Counted from the stretch's first letter, positions 43,246 through 52,988 are shown. The stretch is DNA of 64,000 nucleotides from Amycolatopsis azurea DSM 43854 (GCF_001995215.1 NZ_MUXN01000018.1:70142-134141), one strand, 5' to 3'. Numbers and translations: made by a program. Notes: generated by a model not told the origin, from the letters alone.

Positions 43246-44427
43246 ATGGTTCCGGCCAGTGCTTCTCCGGCAGTGTCCACCGGCATGACGTTGCTCCGAA
43301 ATTCCGGGTATTGGCGCTGGTCGGCGGGGGTCCAGCTGAATCGCCTGCCCGCCACGATGGCGCCACTGGCCTTCACCGTGCTGACCACCGCGACGACCGG
43401 TTCGTACCGGCTCGGCGGGGTGATGATGGCCGTCTTCGTCGCCGCCGAGATGGTCGGCGCCGTGTCGACCGGGCGGCTGCTCGACCGTGTCGGGCCCGCC
43501 CGCGGGCTCATTGTGCTGCTGCCGCTGGTCGCCGCGGGACTGTTCCTGCTGGCCGCGGTCGCCTCCGCGGGCGCCCCGGACCTCGTGCTGCTCGCGCTGG
43601 CGATCCCGCCGGGCCTGGTCGCGGGCGGGCTGAGCGGCGGTTTCCGGACGCTGCTCGCCGGGACGGTGACCGAAGACGAACTGCCGCGCGCCGTTTCGGT
43701 CGACGCGATGATCATGGAAGGCGTCATCGTCGGCGGCCCGCTGCTGGTGGCGCTCCTGGCGACGTCCGGCCCGGTCGTCCCGGTGCTCGCGATGGCGGTC
43801 GTCGCCCTGCTCGCGGCCCTGCTCGTGCCGCGGCGGACGATCGCCCGTGATCCACAAAGGACGGTCGAGCACCAGGTGCTCCCCATCGCCGCTTGTGTTC
43901 CCTGGCTGGCCGGGTTGTTCACCGTCGGGCTGCTGCTGTCGACCATCGAGGTCGGCCTGCTGCCGCTCGTCCAGCGCCTCGGCGCGCCCGATTCGGCGAC
44001 GGCCGTCGTCATCGTCGTGCTGTGCGCCGCCAGCATCACCGGGAGCGCGCTCTACGCGGCATGGGGGAAGGTCGGTGACCCGCGGTTGTTCCTGGGGGGC
44101 TTCGTCCTCGGCGGCATCGTGGTGTCGGCGGGCCTCGGCTGGGCGGGCCTGCTCGGCGGGGTCGCGCTGATCGGGCTGTGCACCGGCCCGCTGATGGCCG
44201 TTTCCTCGGTCAACCTGCAGAAACTGCTGCCGGAACGCCGCCGGTCGGAAGGCTTCTCACTGGCTTTCACCGTGCAGGCGTCGGGGTTCGGGCTGGGCTC
44301 GCTGGCTATCGGCGTGCTGCCGATCCGGCTGGCCCCGCTGCTCGGAGTCCTTGCGGCTCTCGTCTCCTGTGTAATGCTGGTGGCCCGCCCCAGGCGAGCT
44401 ATTGGCACGCCGTCAGTAACGTCGTAG
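43246..44427 (+). CDS. MFS transporter, drug-efflux-like
   Basis: A 393-residue carrier with about twelve spans and the loop motif GRLLDRVGPARGL between spans 2 and 3. It lacks extra domains. Given the divergent ArsR-type regulator and shared operator, an exporter for a toxic compound is the likely role. The start is uncertain: ATG 43246 lies directly after the operator with no ribosome site, while ATG 43285 begins MTLLRNSGYWRW, closer to the family N-terminus. Next gene starts 33 bases after the stop. Confidence 0.82.
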   Translation: MVPASASPAVSTGMTLLRNSGYWRWSAGVQLNRLPATMAPLAFTVLTTATTGSYRLGGVMMAVFVAAEMVGAVSTGRLLDRVGPARGLIVLLPLVAAGLFLLAAVASAGAPDLVLLALAIPPGLVAGGLSGGFRTLLAGTVTEDELPRAVSVDAMIMEGVIVGGPLLVALLATSGPVVPVLAMAVVALLAALLVPRRTIARDPQRTVEHQVLPIAACVPWLAGLFTVGLLLSTIEVGLLPLVQRLGAPDSATAVVIVVLCAASITGSALYAAWGKVGDPRLFLGGFVLGGIVVSAGLGWAGLLGGVALIGLCTGPLMAVSSVNLQKLLPERRRSEGFSLAFTVQASGFGLGSLAIGVLPIRLAPLLGVLAALVSCVMLVARPRRAIGTPSVTS

Positions 44428-44460
44428 CCTGGGCTTTGAGCCGAGACACGGGAGAAGTCG

Positions 44461-45963
44461 ATGACCGCAGTCCAGCCGAAGCCGACCGCGCACAGCGTGG
44501 GGGAGACCTTCGATTCCCTCAGCCCGGCGACCGACGAGGTCGTCGGCACCTACCCCGTGCACACCGGGGAGGACGTCCGCGCCGCCGTCGCGCGCGCGAA
44601 GGACGCCGCCGAATGGTGGGCCGGGCTCGGCTACGACGGTCGCGCCGAACGGCTGCGCCGCTGGAAGGGCGTCATCACCCGCAGGCTGCCGCAGCTGTGC
44701 CAGGTCGTCCGGGACGAGACCGGCAAGCCGATCGCCGACGCGCAGCTGGAGAGCGTCCTCGCCATCGAGCACATCGCGTGGGCGGGCAAGAACGCGCGCA
44801 AGATCCTCGGCAAGCAGCGCCGCGCGGCCGGGCTGATGATGTCGAACCAGGCGGCGACGGTCGAGTACCAGCCGCTCGGCGTCGTGGGCGTGATCGGCCC
44901 CTGGAACTACCCCGTGTTCACCCCGCTCGGCTCCATCGCCTACGCCCTCGCCGCCGGCAACACCGTCGTCTTCAAGCCGAGCGAGTACACGCCCGGCGTC
45001 GGGAAATGGCTGGTCGACGCCTTCAACGAGGTCGTCCCGGAATGGCCGGTGCTCCAGCTGATCACCGGCTTCGGCGAAACCGGCGCGGCGCTCGTCGGCG
45101 CCAACGTCGACAAGATCGCCTTCACCGGTTCGACCGGGACGGGCAAGAAGATCATGGCCGCGGCCGCCGAGACGCTGACGCCGGTGATCATCGAGGCGGG
45201 CGGCAAGGACGCGGTCCTGGTCGATGCCGACGCCGACCTCGAGGCCGCCGCCGACGCGACCGTCTGGGGCGCGTTCTCCAACTCGGGCCAGACCTGCATC
45301 GGCGTCGAGCGCGTGTACGTCCATCAAAGCGTGCACGACGAGTTCGTCGCGAAGGTCGTCGAGAAGTCGAAGGACGTGCGGGCCGGTTCGGACGAGGCCG
45401 CGCAGTACGGCCCGGTGACGATGCCTTCGCAGCTCGCGGTGATCAAGCGCCACATCGCGGACGCCATCGAACGCGGCGGCAAGGCGCTGGTCGGCGGCGT
45501 CGACGCGGTCGGCGACCGCTACGTCCAGCCGACCGTGCTGGTCGACGTGCCGGAGGACTCCAGCGCGGTCAAGGAGGAGACGTTCGGCCCGACCGTCACC
45601 ATCGCCAAGGTCCGCGACATGGACGAGGCCGTCGAGAAGGCCAACGACACCAAGTACGGCCTCGGTTCGACGGTGTTCTCGAAGTCGCGCGGCCTCGAAC
45701 TGGCCGCCCGCCTGCGCACCGGCATGACGTCGATCAACGCGCCGCTTTCCTTCGCCGGTATCGCTTCGCTGCCCTTCGGTGGCGTCGGCGACTCGGGGTT
45801 CGGCCGGATCCACGGCCCCGAGGGCCTGCGCGAGTTCGCCCGCCCGAAGGCCGTCGCGCGCCAGCGGTTCACCGCGCCGATCGTGCTGACCTCGTTCTCC
45901 CGCAAGGAAAAGACCGACGCGCTGGTGGCGAAGCTGATCACCGTCCTGCACGGAAAGCGCTGA
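44461..45963 (+). CDS. NAD(P)-dependent aldehyde dehydrogenase
   Basis: A 500-residue enzyme oxidising an aldehyde to the acid. GVIGPWNYPVF and FTGSTGTGKKI bind the cofactor, IIEAGGKDAV holds the catalytic Glu and SNSGQTCIGVERV the nucleophilic Cys. EETFGPTVTI and SLPFGGVGDSGFGR are later landmarks. It ends with a hydrophobic/basic tail (VLTSFSRKEKTD) as in fatty or branched aldehyde dehydrogenases. ATG follows GGGAGAAG. The convergent GMC oxidoreductase could produce the aldehyde it uses. A three-armed palindrome separates them. Confidence 0.93.
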   Translation: MTAVQPKPTAHSVGETFDSLSPATDEVVGTYPVHTGEDVRAAVARAKDAAEWWAGLGYDGRAERLRRWKGVITRRLPQLCQVVRDETGKPIADAQLESVLAIEHIAWAGKNARKILGKQRRAAGLMMSNQAATVEYQPLGVVGVIGPWNYPVFTPLGSIAYALAAGNTVVFKPSEYTPGVGKWLVDAFNEVVPEWPVLQLITGFGETGAALVGANVDKIAFTGSTGTGKKIMAAAAETLTPVIIEAGGKDAVLVDADADLEAAADATVWGAFSNSGQTCIGVERVYVHQSVHDEFVAKVVEKSKDVRAGSDEAAQYGPVTMPSQLAVIKRHIADAIERGGKALVGGVDAVGDRYVQPTVLVDVPEDSSAVKEETFGPTVTIAKVRDMDEAVEKANDTKYGLGSTVFSKSRGLELAARLRTGMTSINAPLSFAGIASLPFGGVGDSGFGRIHGPEGLREFARPKAVARQRFTAPIVLTSFSRKEKTDALVAKLITVLHGKR

Positions 45964-46042
45964 GCTGAAGGGGACTTTCCCCGCATCTCATGCGGGGAAA
46001 GCTCCCTTCGCCGCGTCTGATGCGGGGAAAGTCCCCTTCAGC
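45962..46042. terminator. Three-armed palindrome, family B copy 2
   Basis: One left arm (45962-45985) faces two successive right arms (45991-46010, decayed; 46021-46042, intact). All share the GGGGACTTTCCCCGCA-type core with the terminator at 9732-9784. The left arm starts within the aldehyde dehydrogenase stop codon, and the outer right arm provides the stop codon of the convergent GMC gene. It is likely a bidirectional terminator with a duplicated arm. Confidence 0.75.
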
Positions 46043-47621
46043 CGCGGCCCCGGATGAGATCCGCGGCCTTCTCGGCGACCATGATCGTCGGCGCGTTCGT
46101 GTTCCCGCGCGGCACCACGGGCATCACCGACGCGTCCACCACCCGCAGGCCGTCCACCCCGTGCACCTTCAGGGACGGGTCGACGACGGCGTTCTCGCCC
46201 GTCCCCATCGAGCAGGTGCCCACCGGGTGGTACAGCGTCTGCGTCTTCTCGCGCACGTAGTCGGCCAGCTCGCCGTCGGTCAGGTCGTGCCGCTCCGGCA
46301 GGAACGGCTTGTCGAGGTACCGCGCCAGCGGACCGGACTTCCCGATCTCCACCAGGGCGCGCATCCCGGCCAGCATCTTCTCCATGTCGACGGACTCCGC
46401 GTAGTAAGCCGGGTCGATTTCGGGCTTCCACAAGGGATTCCCCGACTTCAACCGCAGCCGTCCCCGGCTCGCGACGTCCACCAGTGTCGCCGCGGAGGTG
46501 AAGCCCGGCACCGTCGGCTCGCGCATCCCGTTGTCGTAGAACAACGTCGGCGCGACGTGGATCTGCATGTCCGGCGGCGAAACACCGTCCGCGGCGGGGA
46601 AGAACGCGCCCGCCTCGCCGATGTTCGAGGCCAGCGGACCGCGTTTGGTGAGCTGGTAGCGCACCAGACCGCCCGGCGTCGCCGCGTCCACCAGGTCGGT
46701 GGAGCCGCGAGTCGACCAGATGATCCCGCAGGCCGGGTGGTCGTGCAGGTTCTCGCCGACGCCGGGAAGCGCGGCCACGACGTCGATCCCGTGCTCCCGC
46801 AGGTGTTCCGCCGGTCCGACCCCGGACAGCATCAGCAGTTGCGGCGAGTTCACCGCACCGCCGCTCAGCAGGACTTCGGTGGTCGCGCGGACCGTCGTTT
46901 CCGTGCCTTTGTCCAAATAGGACACGCCGACCGCGCGGGTGCCTTCGAAGACGACGCGGGTGGCCTGCGCGTGGGTCCGCACGGTGAGATTCGGCCGCGC
47001 CAACGCCGGTCGCAGGTACGCGTCGGCCGTCGACCAGCGACGGCCCTTCTTGCACGTCACCTGGTAGACGCCGGCGCCTTCCTGAGTCTCGCCGTTGAAG
47101 TCGTCGGTGCGCTTGAGGCCCCAGGCGACGGCGGAATCCACCCAGGCGAGCGAAAGTTCGTGGGTGAAGCGCCGGTCCTCGACGTTCAGCGGCCCGTCGG
47201 TGCCGTGCAGCGGCCCACCGAGCCGCTGATTCCCCTCGGCCCGCTTGAAGTACGGCAGGACGTCGTCGAAACCCCAGCCCTCGGCGCCGTGCGCGTCGCG
47301 CCAGCCGTCGTAGTCGGCGCGGTTGCCGCGGATGTAGATCATCGCGTTGATCGAGGAGCAGCCGCCGAGCGTCTTCCCGCGCGGCCAGTACAGGGTGTTG
47401 CCGGTGTGTTTCTGCTCGACCGTCTCGTAGTTCCAGTCGTACTTCGTCTTGAACAGACCGGGGAACGCGGCGGGGATGTGGATCTCGTCGGCGTCGTCCT
47501 CGCCACCGGCTTCGAGCAGCAGCACCCGCGCCGACGGATCCTCGCTCAGCCGGTTCGCCAGTACGCATCCCGCGCTGCCCGCGCCGACGATCACGTAGTC
47601 GAAGGAGTCCTGATCGGCCAC
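46038..47621 (-). CDS. GMC-family oxidoreductase (choline dehydrogenase-like)
   Basis: A 527-residue FAD enzyme. [20 protein letters not shown] is the FAD fold, [21 protein letters not shown] is GMC signature 1, [20 protein letters not shown] is signature 2, and HPVGTCSMG carries the active-site His. GMC enzymes oxidise alcohols (choline, aliphatic or sugar alcohols) to aldehydes; the nearest substrate class cannot be fixed here. The GTG start follows AGGAGG. Gene end lies inside palindrome B2, so the terminator supplies its stop codon. The partner aldehyde dehydrogenase is convergent. Confidence 0.93.
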   Translation of the reverse strand: MADQDSFDYVIVGAGSAGCVLANRLSEDPSARVLLLEAGGEDDADEIHIPAAFPGLFKTKYDWNYETVEQKHTGNTLYWPRGKTLGGCSSINAMIYIRGNRADYDGWRDAHGAEGWGFDDVLPYFKRAEGNQRLGGPLHGTDGPLNVEDRRFTHELSLAWVDSAVAWGLKRTDDFNGETQEGAGVYQVTCKKGRRWSTADAYLRPALARPNLTVRTHAQATRVVFEGTRAVGVSYLDKGTETTVRATTEVLLSGGAVNSPQLLMLSGVGPAEHLREHGIDVVAALPGVGENLHDHPACGIIWSTRGSTDLVDAATPGGLVRYQLTKRGPLASNIGEAGAFFPAADGVSPPDMQIHVAPTLFYDNGMREPTVPGFTSAATLVDVASRGRLRLKSGNPLWKPEIDPAYYAESVDMEKMLAGMRALVEIGKSGPLARYLDKPFLPERHDLTDGELADYVREKTQTLYHPVGTCSMGTGENAVVDPSLKVHGVDGLRVVDASVMPVVPRGNTNAPTIMVAEKAADLIRGRG

Positions 47622-47723
47622 GGTGCCTCCTGCTGCTCGCCCGGTGTTGACGCCCCGCCAATGGGCTCATCTTGGCCCAACGCCGCGCTCTGAGCATCCC
47701 CCAGTCGAAGGATCGGTGCGAGC

Positions 47724-48512
47724 TCAGTCGGAGTCGGGCGCGAACGACGTGACGCAGGGGCCACCCTCGCCGTCGTCCGAGGTCTCCACCCGGCCTGGTG
47801 CCTGGACGCCGTCGATCAGGCCGTCGAGGTGCAGGATCGTCTGCTTCGCGGTGGTCAGCACATCGGCCCTGGTCACGGTGTAGCGAGCGTCGCCGTGGAT
47901 GATCTGCTGGACGCCGTCGCGGGTCGTGTCGGGCACCTTTTCACACAGCACGGACAACGCCGCCGGGATGTCGCGCGCGTTGATCGCGTCGACGAACTTG
48001 GTCCCCGCCTCTTCCCCGGTCTTGACGTCGGGGCGCGGCGCCGGTCGCGTCTCGACGCTCGGAAGCGGTTCGGGCTCGCCACCGACCTTGGCGTCACGCA
48101 CACACCAGCCGCCTTCGCCGGGGATCATCGCGATCCCGACGGTCTGGCCACCGGTGGTCAACGCGGCCGAGTACTCCTGCGCCGCACGCTGGTGCGCGGG
48201 CGTGCTGAGCTGTGCGCCTTCGGAGACGCCCATGAGCTGCTCGAAGGCGTAGGACCGCTTCGAGCGGATCGCGCACCAGAGCTGACTCGCGCTGTCTTCG
48301 GCGACGCCGTTCACGAACGACTGGCTCAGCTGCTCCGGCGTCGCGCGCGAGGTGGTGTCGGACTTGGCCTTGAAGAACCCCGGCGTCACGAAGCCGGTGA
48401 ACGCGACACCGCCCGCGACCAGGACCACGACCAGCGTCAGCGTGATCCACAGCCAGGTCTTCGACTTCTTCGCAGGAGCGGGGTACCCGTACTGCGGTTG
48501 CCCGTAGGTCAT
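47724..48512 (-). CDS. Single-span membrane protein with extracytoplasmic domain, unknown function
   Basis: A 262-residue protein with a short Tyr/Gln/Pro N-terminus (TYGQPQYGYPAPAKKSK), one span at about 19-42 and an extracellular region with three or four cysteines (LWCAIR, GWCVRD, VLCEKV, PCVTSF). The YGQPQ-type head and single span resemble the many cell-envelope proteins of mycolata and Pseudonocardiaceae linked with penicillin-binding or DUF4878-like domains; no exact family is recognised. It diverges from purS. The predicted leaderless -10 lies just upstream of the ATG. Confidence 0.72.
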   Translation of the reverse strand: MTYGQPQYGYPAPAKKSKTWLWITLTLVVVLVAGGVAFTGFVTPGFFKAKSDTTSRATPEQLSQSFVNGVAEDSASQLWCAIRSKRSYAFEQLMGVSEGAQLSTPAHQRAAQEYSAALTTGGQTVGIAMIPGEGGWCVRDAKVGGEPEPLPSVETRPAPRPDVKTGEEAGTKFVDAINARDIPAALSVLCEKVPDTTRDGVQQIIHGDARYTVTRADVLTTAKQTILHLDGLIDGVQAPGRVETSDDGEGGPCVTSFAPDSD

Positions 48513-48518
48513 GCGGCA

Positions 48519-48524
48519 ACCGTA
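48519..48524 (-). promoter_or_regulatory. -10 hexamer of the membrane-protein gene, leaderless arrangement
   Basis: TACGGT on the minus strand, 6 nt before the ATG at 48512, in the 66-base gap shared with purS. Confidence 0.45.
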
Positions 48525-48578
48525 GTGAAGTAGGCTCGGGCGGTACCCACGACCTGCGTGAATAAGGAGCAGCCTGCC

Positions 48579-48818
48579 GTGGCCCGAGTCGTCGTCGACG
48601 TCATGCCCAAGCCCGAAATCCTCGACCCGCAGGGCCAAGCCGCGCTCGGCGCGGCCGGTCGTCTCGGCTTCACCGGGATCACCGGGATCCGTCAGGGCAA
48701 GCACTTCGAGATCGAGGTCGACGACTCCGTCGACGACGCGACGCTCGAAAAGATCGCCGAGGGTTTCCTCGCGAACCCCGTCATCGAGCAGTGGACCATC
48801 AAGCGGGTGGACGCGTGA
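48579..48818 (+). CDS. purS: FGAM synthase subunit PurS
   Basis: A 79-residue subunit that bridges PurL and PurQ so that ammonia can pass from one to the other. The sequence [27 protein letters not shown] and [12 protein letters not shown] are standard PurS blocks. I take the GTG at 48579, which has AAGGAG nine bases before it; ATG 48558 would lie ahead of that site. The stop overlaps the purQ start (GTGA), so the two are translationally coupled. Confidence 0.97.
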   Translation: MARVVVDVMPKPEILDPQGQAALGAAGRLGFTGITGIRQGKHFEIEVDDSVDDATLEKIAEGFLANPVIEQWTIKRVDA

Positions 48819-49492
48819 GCGCCCGGATCGGGGTCATCACCTTCCCCGGCACGCTCGACGACGGTGACGCGGCCCGCGCGGTCCGCTACGCCGACGCCGA
48901 GGCCGTCCCGCTGTGGCACGCGGACGAAGACCTCAAGGGCGTCGACGCGGTCGTCGTCCCCGGTGGCTTCTCCTACGGCGACTACCTGCGCGCCGGCGTC
49001 ATCGCCCGGTTCGCGCCGGTGATGACCTCGGTGATCGAGGCCGCCCACAAGGGCATGCCGGTGCTGGGCATCTGCAACGGCTTCCAGATCCTGTGCGAGG
49101 CCGGGCTGCTGCCGGGCGCGATGATCCGCAACGCGGGTCTGCACTTCATCTGCCGTGACCAGTGGCTGCGCGTCGAGAACAACGACACCGCGTGGACCAC
49201 CCGGTACGACAAGGGCGCCGAGATCCTCATCCCGATGAAGAACATCGACGGCTGCTTCGTCGCCGAGCAGGCCACCCTCGACGAGCTGGAGGGTGAGGGC
49301 CGCGTGGTGTTCCGCTACGTCGGCGGCAACCCGAACGGCTCGCGCAACGACATCGCCGGGATCCGCAGCGAGAACGGCCGCGTCGTCGGCCTCATGCCGC
49401 ACCCGGAGCACGCCATCGACGCCCTGACCGGGCCCTCCGATGACGGCCTCGGCATGTTCTACAGCGCCGTGGACGCGCTCGTCTCCGCCTGA
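48815..49492 (+). CDS. purQ: FGAM synthase glutaminase subunit PurQ
   Basis: A 225-residue class I glutamine amidotransferase that hydrolyses glutamine and hands ammonia to Pur[21 protein letters not shown] is the PurQ N-terminus, GICNGFQIL contains the nucleophile Cys and [13 protein letters not shown] the His-Glu pair. The GTG start overlaps the purS stop by 4 bases. The purL gene is not directly behind it but lies 3.5 kb away beyond an inverted ABC transporter pair. Confidence 0.98.
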   Translation: MSARIGVITFPGTLDDGDAARAVRYADAEAVPLWHADEDLKGVDAVVVPGGFSYGDYLRAGVIARFAPVMTSVIEAAHKGMPVLGICNGFQILCEAGLLPGAMIRNAGLHFICRDQWLRVENNDTAWTTRYDKGAEILIPMKNIDGCFVAEQATLDELEGEGRVVFRYVGGNPNGSRNDIAGIRSENGRVVGLMPHPEHAIDALTGPSDDGLGMFYSAVDALVSA

Positions 49493-49498
49493 CACCCC

Positions 49499-49551
49499 AC
49501 GCGTTTCGTCCTCTAAATGCGTTAAAACCGCATTTAGAGGACGAAATGCGT
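49499..49551. terminator. 53-nt palindrome between purQ and the ABC exporter (family E)
   Basis: Arms 49499-49521 and 49529-49551 (23 nt, one mismatch: TCGTCCTCTAAATGCG and its mirror) around a 7-nt A/T-rich loop. It starts 7 nt after purQ, and its last base is the first base of the convergent ABC gene's stop codon. A bidirectional terminator. Confidence 0.8.
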
Positions 49552-51278
49552 CAGGAGGCGGCGGCGACCAGGGCCGAGTAGGGCCCACCGGCCGCCAGTA
49601 GCTCCGCGTGCGAACCCAGCTCGGTCACCCGGCCGCCCTCGATGACGGCGACCCGGTCCGCCGCGGCCGCCGTGTGCAGCCGGTGCGCGATCGCGATCAC
49701 CGTCCGCCCTTCGAGCACCGCGCTCAGCGACCGCTCCAGCTCCCGCGCCGAACCCGTGTCCAGCAGTGACGTCGCCTCGTCCAGCACCAGCGTGTGCGGG
49801 TCGGCCAGCACCACCCGCGCCAGCGCCAGCTGCTGCGCCATCGCCGCCGGGACGGCGACCGCCCCGGCCCCGACCTTCGTGTCCAGCCCGTCCGGCAGGC
49901 TCGCCACCCACTCCGAAGCGCCGACCGACGCCAGCGCGTCGAGCAGCCGGGAGTCGGTCCACTCCCCGGCGGGCAGCGTGAGGTTGTCCCGCAGCGTCCC
50001 CGCGAACACGTGCTGCTCCTGGGTCAGCAGCAGGACCTCGCCGCGCAGGACGTCGTCCGGCAGCGTCGACACCTCGGCCCCGCCGATCCGCACCGAACCC
50101 GACGTCGGCGCGGACATCCCGGCCAGCAGCCGTCCCAGCGTCGACTTGCCTGCCCCGGACGGGCCGACGATCGCCAGCCGCTCACCGGCGGGCACCCGCA
50201 GGTCGATGCCGTGCAGCACTTCGCGCTCCGCGTTGTAGCCGAAACGCACGTCACGGACCTCGATGTCCTGGCCGCGCGGAGCTTCCGAAGCAGGCGCCTC
50301 CGACGAAGGCGGCCGCACGCCCAGCAGCCGCCGCAGCGACGCCCCGGCGACCTGCATGTCCGCGAGCCAGAACAGCGCCTCGTTCAGCGGGCCCGTCATG
50401 ACCTGCGAATACAGCAGCATCGCGGTGATCGTGCCGAGCCCTTCCCAGCCGTTCGAGTAGGCGAGCAGGCCCAGCCCGAGCATCACCGGCACCGGCAGCA
50501 CGTAGCTGATCTCCAGCGACGGGATCCACCGCATCTGCAGCGCCCGGATCTTGCGTTCGCCCAGCATCGCCTCGTCGAGACCGTCGTGCCCGGTCTTCAC
50601 CCGGCGGCCGGTCAGGTTCAGCGCCTCGGCCGTCCGTGCGCCCTCCGCGGTCTCGTGCGTGGTGGACTGCAGCTCGGCCCACCGGTCCAGCATCCGCCGC
50701 ATCACGTCCGGGATCCGCCGCTGGTACCAGATGTTCACCGGCACCAGCAGCGGCAGCGCGATCAGCAGGCCCAGCGCCAGGAACGGCGACGTGACCACCA
50801 TCGCCACCACCGTGAACACCACCGTGACGGCGGCGATCAGGATCTCCGGCGCGCCGTGGCGCACCGCGTGGTCGATCCGGCTGACGTCGGTGGTCGCCCG
50901 GCTGAGCAGATCACCGGTGCCCGCCGCCTCGACCGTCCCGAGCGGAAGGTCCAGCGCGTTCCCGACGAACTCCTCGCGGTTGCTCGCCAGGATCCGTTCG
51001 CCGAACACCCGCGCACGCAGCCGCGCCAGCCCCTTGAACCAGGCCTGCGCGCCCAGCACGACCACGAACGCGACCGCCAGGAGCGTGATCGTGGTGGTCG
51101 TCGTGCCTTCGACGACCTCGTCCACCAGCGCGCCCAGCAACCGCGGCCCGGCCAGCCCGATCGCGGTCGCGACGCAGAACAGGCCGAGCATCACGGAGAA
51201 CTCGCGCTTGTTGTCCCGCGCGGTCTCCCTTATCCATCGTCGAACGTCTTTCCGGTCTGCCAGCGGCAGCTTCTTCAT
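49551..51278 (-). CDS. Heterodimeric ABC exporter, subunit with intact Walker A and degenerate signature
   Basis: A 575-residue half-transporter: six spans (about 30-320) then an ATPase domain. Walker A is canonical (GPSGAGKST), the Q-loop is LLTQEQHVF, Walker B LVLDEATSLLD includes the catalytic Glu, and the H-loop AHRLH is present. The signature LSGGQ is replaced by VPAAMAQQLALAR. Its partner gene overlaps by 4 bases and has the opposite defects, so each completes the other: one competent ATP site and one degenerate. It exports an unknown compound. ATG 51278 is chosen because the longer frame overlaps the partner gene. Confidence 0.9.
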   Translation of the reverse strand: MKKLPLADRKDVRRWIRETARDNKREFSVMLGLFCVATAIGLAGPRLLGALVDEVVEGTTTTTITLLAVAFVVVLGAQAWFKGLARLRARVFGERILASNREEFVGNALDLPLGTVEAAGTGDLLSRATTDVSRIDHAVRHGAPEILIAAVTVVFTVVAMVVTSPFLALGLLIALPLLVPVNIWYQRRIPDVMRRMLDRWAELQSTTHETAEGARTAEALNLTGRRVKTGHDGLDEAMLGERKIRALQMRWIPSLEISYVLPVPVMLGLGLLAYSNGWEGLGTITAMLLYSQVMTGPLNEALFWLADMQVAGASLRRLLGVRPPSSEAPASEAPRGQDIEVRDVRFGYNAEREVLHGIDLRVPAGERLAIVGPSGAGKSTLGRLLAGMSAPTSGSVRIGGAEVSTLPDDVLRGEVLLLTQEQHVFAGTLRDNLTLPAGEWTDSRLLDALASVGASEWVASLPDGLDTKVGAGAVAVPAAMAQQLALARVVLADPHTLVLDEATSLLDTGSARELERSLSAVLEGRTVIAIAHRLHTAAAADRVAVIEGGRVTELGSHAELLAAGGPYSALVAAAS

Positions 51279-52924
51279 GCGGGCACTCTCGTACTCACGA
51301 CCACGTCGGCCACATGTGTCCACAGTGGACTTTGACTGAACACGACGGTGGTCTTGCCGCGCCGCAGCTTCGCGACGCGTTCGGTTATGCGGGCTTCGGT
51401 ATGCGCGTCGACGGCCGAGGTCGGCTCGTCGAGCAGCAGGACGTCGGCGTCGGTCGCCAGCGCGCGGGCCAGGTTCAGCCGCTGCCGCTGACCACCGGAG
51501 ACCTCGCGTCCGCGTTCGCCGATCACCTCGTCGACGCCGTGGGGCAGCGCGTCCACGATGTCCTCGGCGTCCGCCGCGTACAGCGCTTCGGTGATCTCGA
51601 CGTCGCCGGGCTCGGCGGGGGCGACCTGCTCGCGCAGCACCCCGGAGAACCAGATGTCCTGGTTGTGCGCGTAGACCAGGCGCCGCCGCAGCTCGCCGAG
51701 GGCGACCCGGTCCACCGGGATCCCGCCTGCGAGCGCGGGTTCATCCGGATCGGTGAACCGCGCCATCCGCGAGGCCACCTTCTCGGCGTCGGCCCCGACG
51801 TCGATCACGGTCAGCTTCCCGGCCTCGGCCTTGATCCCGGACGTCTCGTCGTACAGGTCCAGCGGGCCTTCCGGCAGCGGCACCGGGTTCTCCGGTTCGG
51901 CGAGCGTGCGTTCGGTGGACAGCAGTTTGCACACCTTCCGCGCCGAAACCAGCGCGGCGCTCAGCACGCCCGCGAACTCGGTCGCCGTCGTCACCGGAAT
52001 CACCAGGAACACCGAGACGCCGTAGAACGTGATCAGCTCGCCGACGCCGATGGTGCCGTTCATCGCCAGCTGCGCGCCCAGCCAGGTGATGACCACCGTG
52101 ACCAGGCCCGGCAGCGCGACCTCCGCCGCAGCGAGCCATGCCTCGCTGCGGCCGACCTGGACCCCGGCCGCCCGGACCCGCTGGCTGGAGCGGCGGAAGC
52201 GGTCGAGGAACTGCTTCTCACCGCCGACGCCGCGAAGGATCCGCAGGCCGGAGACGATGTCCGCGGCCAGCGCGTTGACGTCGGTCTTCTCCTCGCGCTG
52301 CTTCGTCTGGCGCTTTTCGAGCGGCTTCAGCAGCGGTCCGATGCCGACCACCGCCAGCGGGACGCCGACCAGCGCGACCACGCCGAGCAGCGGGGACGTC
52401 GTCAGCAGCGCCGTCGCGCACACGATGAACGCGATCAGCGAACCGAAGGCCCGGCCGAGCACCTCGAAGGAGTCACCGATCGGGTTGATGTCGCTGGTGG
52501 TGATCGCGACGACGTCACCGGTGGTGGTCGTGTCCCGCAGGTTCACGCCCAGCTTCGCGGCGTGCTCGGTGGCCAGGCGCTGGGTGACCCCGGCGCCGTG
52601 GATCCAGCAGCCGTAGGACGCGAAGTGCTGCACCGTGCCCGCGAGCGTCTGCGCGATCCCGAGCCCGGCGGCCGCGAGGCCCCACAGCCAGACCGAGTCG
52701 CCGTCGCCACGGCCGATCGCGTCGATGCCGCGGCCGATCGCGACCGGCAGCAGGGCGATCGGCAGTGACCACAGGGCACCGCTGATCGCCGAGACGGCGA
52801 GCAGTCCCGGGCGGGCGAGCATCATCCTGACCAGGTATCGCCAGGCGGTCGGCTTGGCGGGCAGCCGCAGTCGCGGAAGGGGATATGTGGCGGAAAGCAC
52901 GATTATCGACGGTAAGCGGATCAC
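51275..52924 (-). CDS. Heterodimeric ABC exporter, subunit with intact signature and lost Walker A
   Basis: A ~549-residue half-transporter with six N-terminal spans. In the ATPase domain the Walker A position reads GKLTVIDVGADAEKVA, with no P-loop Gly-Lys-Ser/Thr. The H-loop His is missing (VFSQSPLW). The signature SGGQRQRLNLARAL and Walker B VLLLDEPTSAVD are intact. It therefore cannot bind ATP normally in its own site but supplies the signature to its partner. The start is uncertain: GTG 52924 is used, GTG 52900 is possible, and a TTG at 52972 would be too far upstream. It diverges from purL. Confidence 0.85.
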   Translation of the reverse strand: MIRLPSIIVLSATYPLPRLRLPAKPTAWRYLVRMMLARPGLLAVSAISGALWSLPIALLPVAIGRGIDAIGRGDGDSVWLWGLAAAGLGIAQTLAGTVQHFASYGCWIHGAGVTQRLATEHAAKLGVNLRDTTTTGDVVAITTSDINPIGDSFEVLGRAFGSLIAFIVCATALLTTSPLLGVVALVGVPLAVVGIGPLLKPLEKRQTKQREEKTDVNALAADIVSGLRILRGVGGEKQFLDRFRRSSQRVRAAGVQVGRSEAWLAAAEVALPGLVTVVITWLGAQLAMNGTIGVGELITFYGVSVFLVIPVTTATEFAGVLSAALVSARKVCKLLSTERTLAEPENPVPLPEGPLDLYDETSGIKAEAGKLTVIDVGADAEKVASRMARFTDPDEPALAGGIPVDRVALGELRRRLVYAHNQDIWFSGVLREQVAPAEPGDVEITEALYAADAEDIVDALPHGVDEVIGERGREVSGGQRQRLNLARALATDADVLLLDEPTSAVDAHTEARITERVAKLRRGKTTVVFSQSPLWTHVADVVVSTRVPA

Positions 52925-52982
52925 CGTCTCGGGCGCGACCGATTTATCTGTGGGCGACCGAGAGGTGAACAACCCTCTCCCT

Positions 52983-52988
52983 TATTCT
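52983..52988 (+). promoter_or_regulatory. -10 hexamer of purL, leaderless arrangement
   Basis: TATTCT lies 7 nt before the purL GTG, in the 71-base gap from the divergent ABC exporter gene. Confidence 0.5.
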
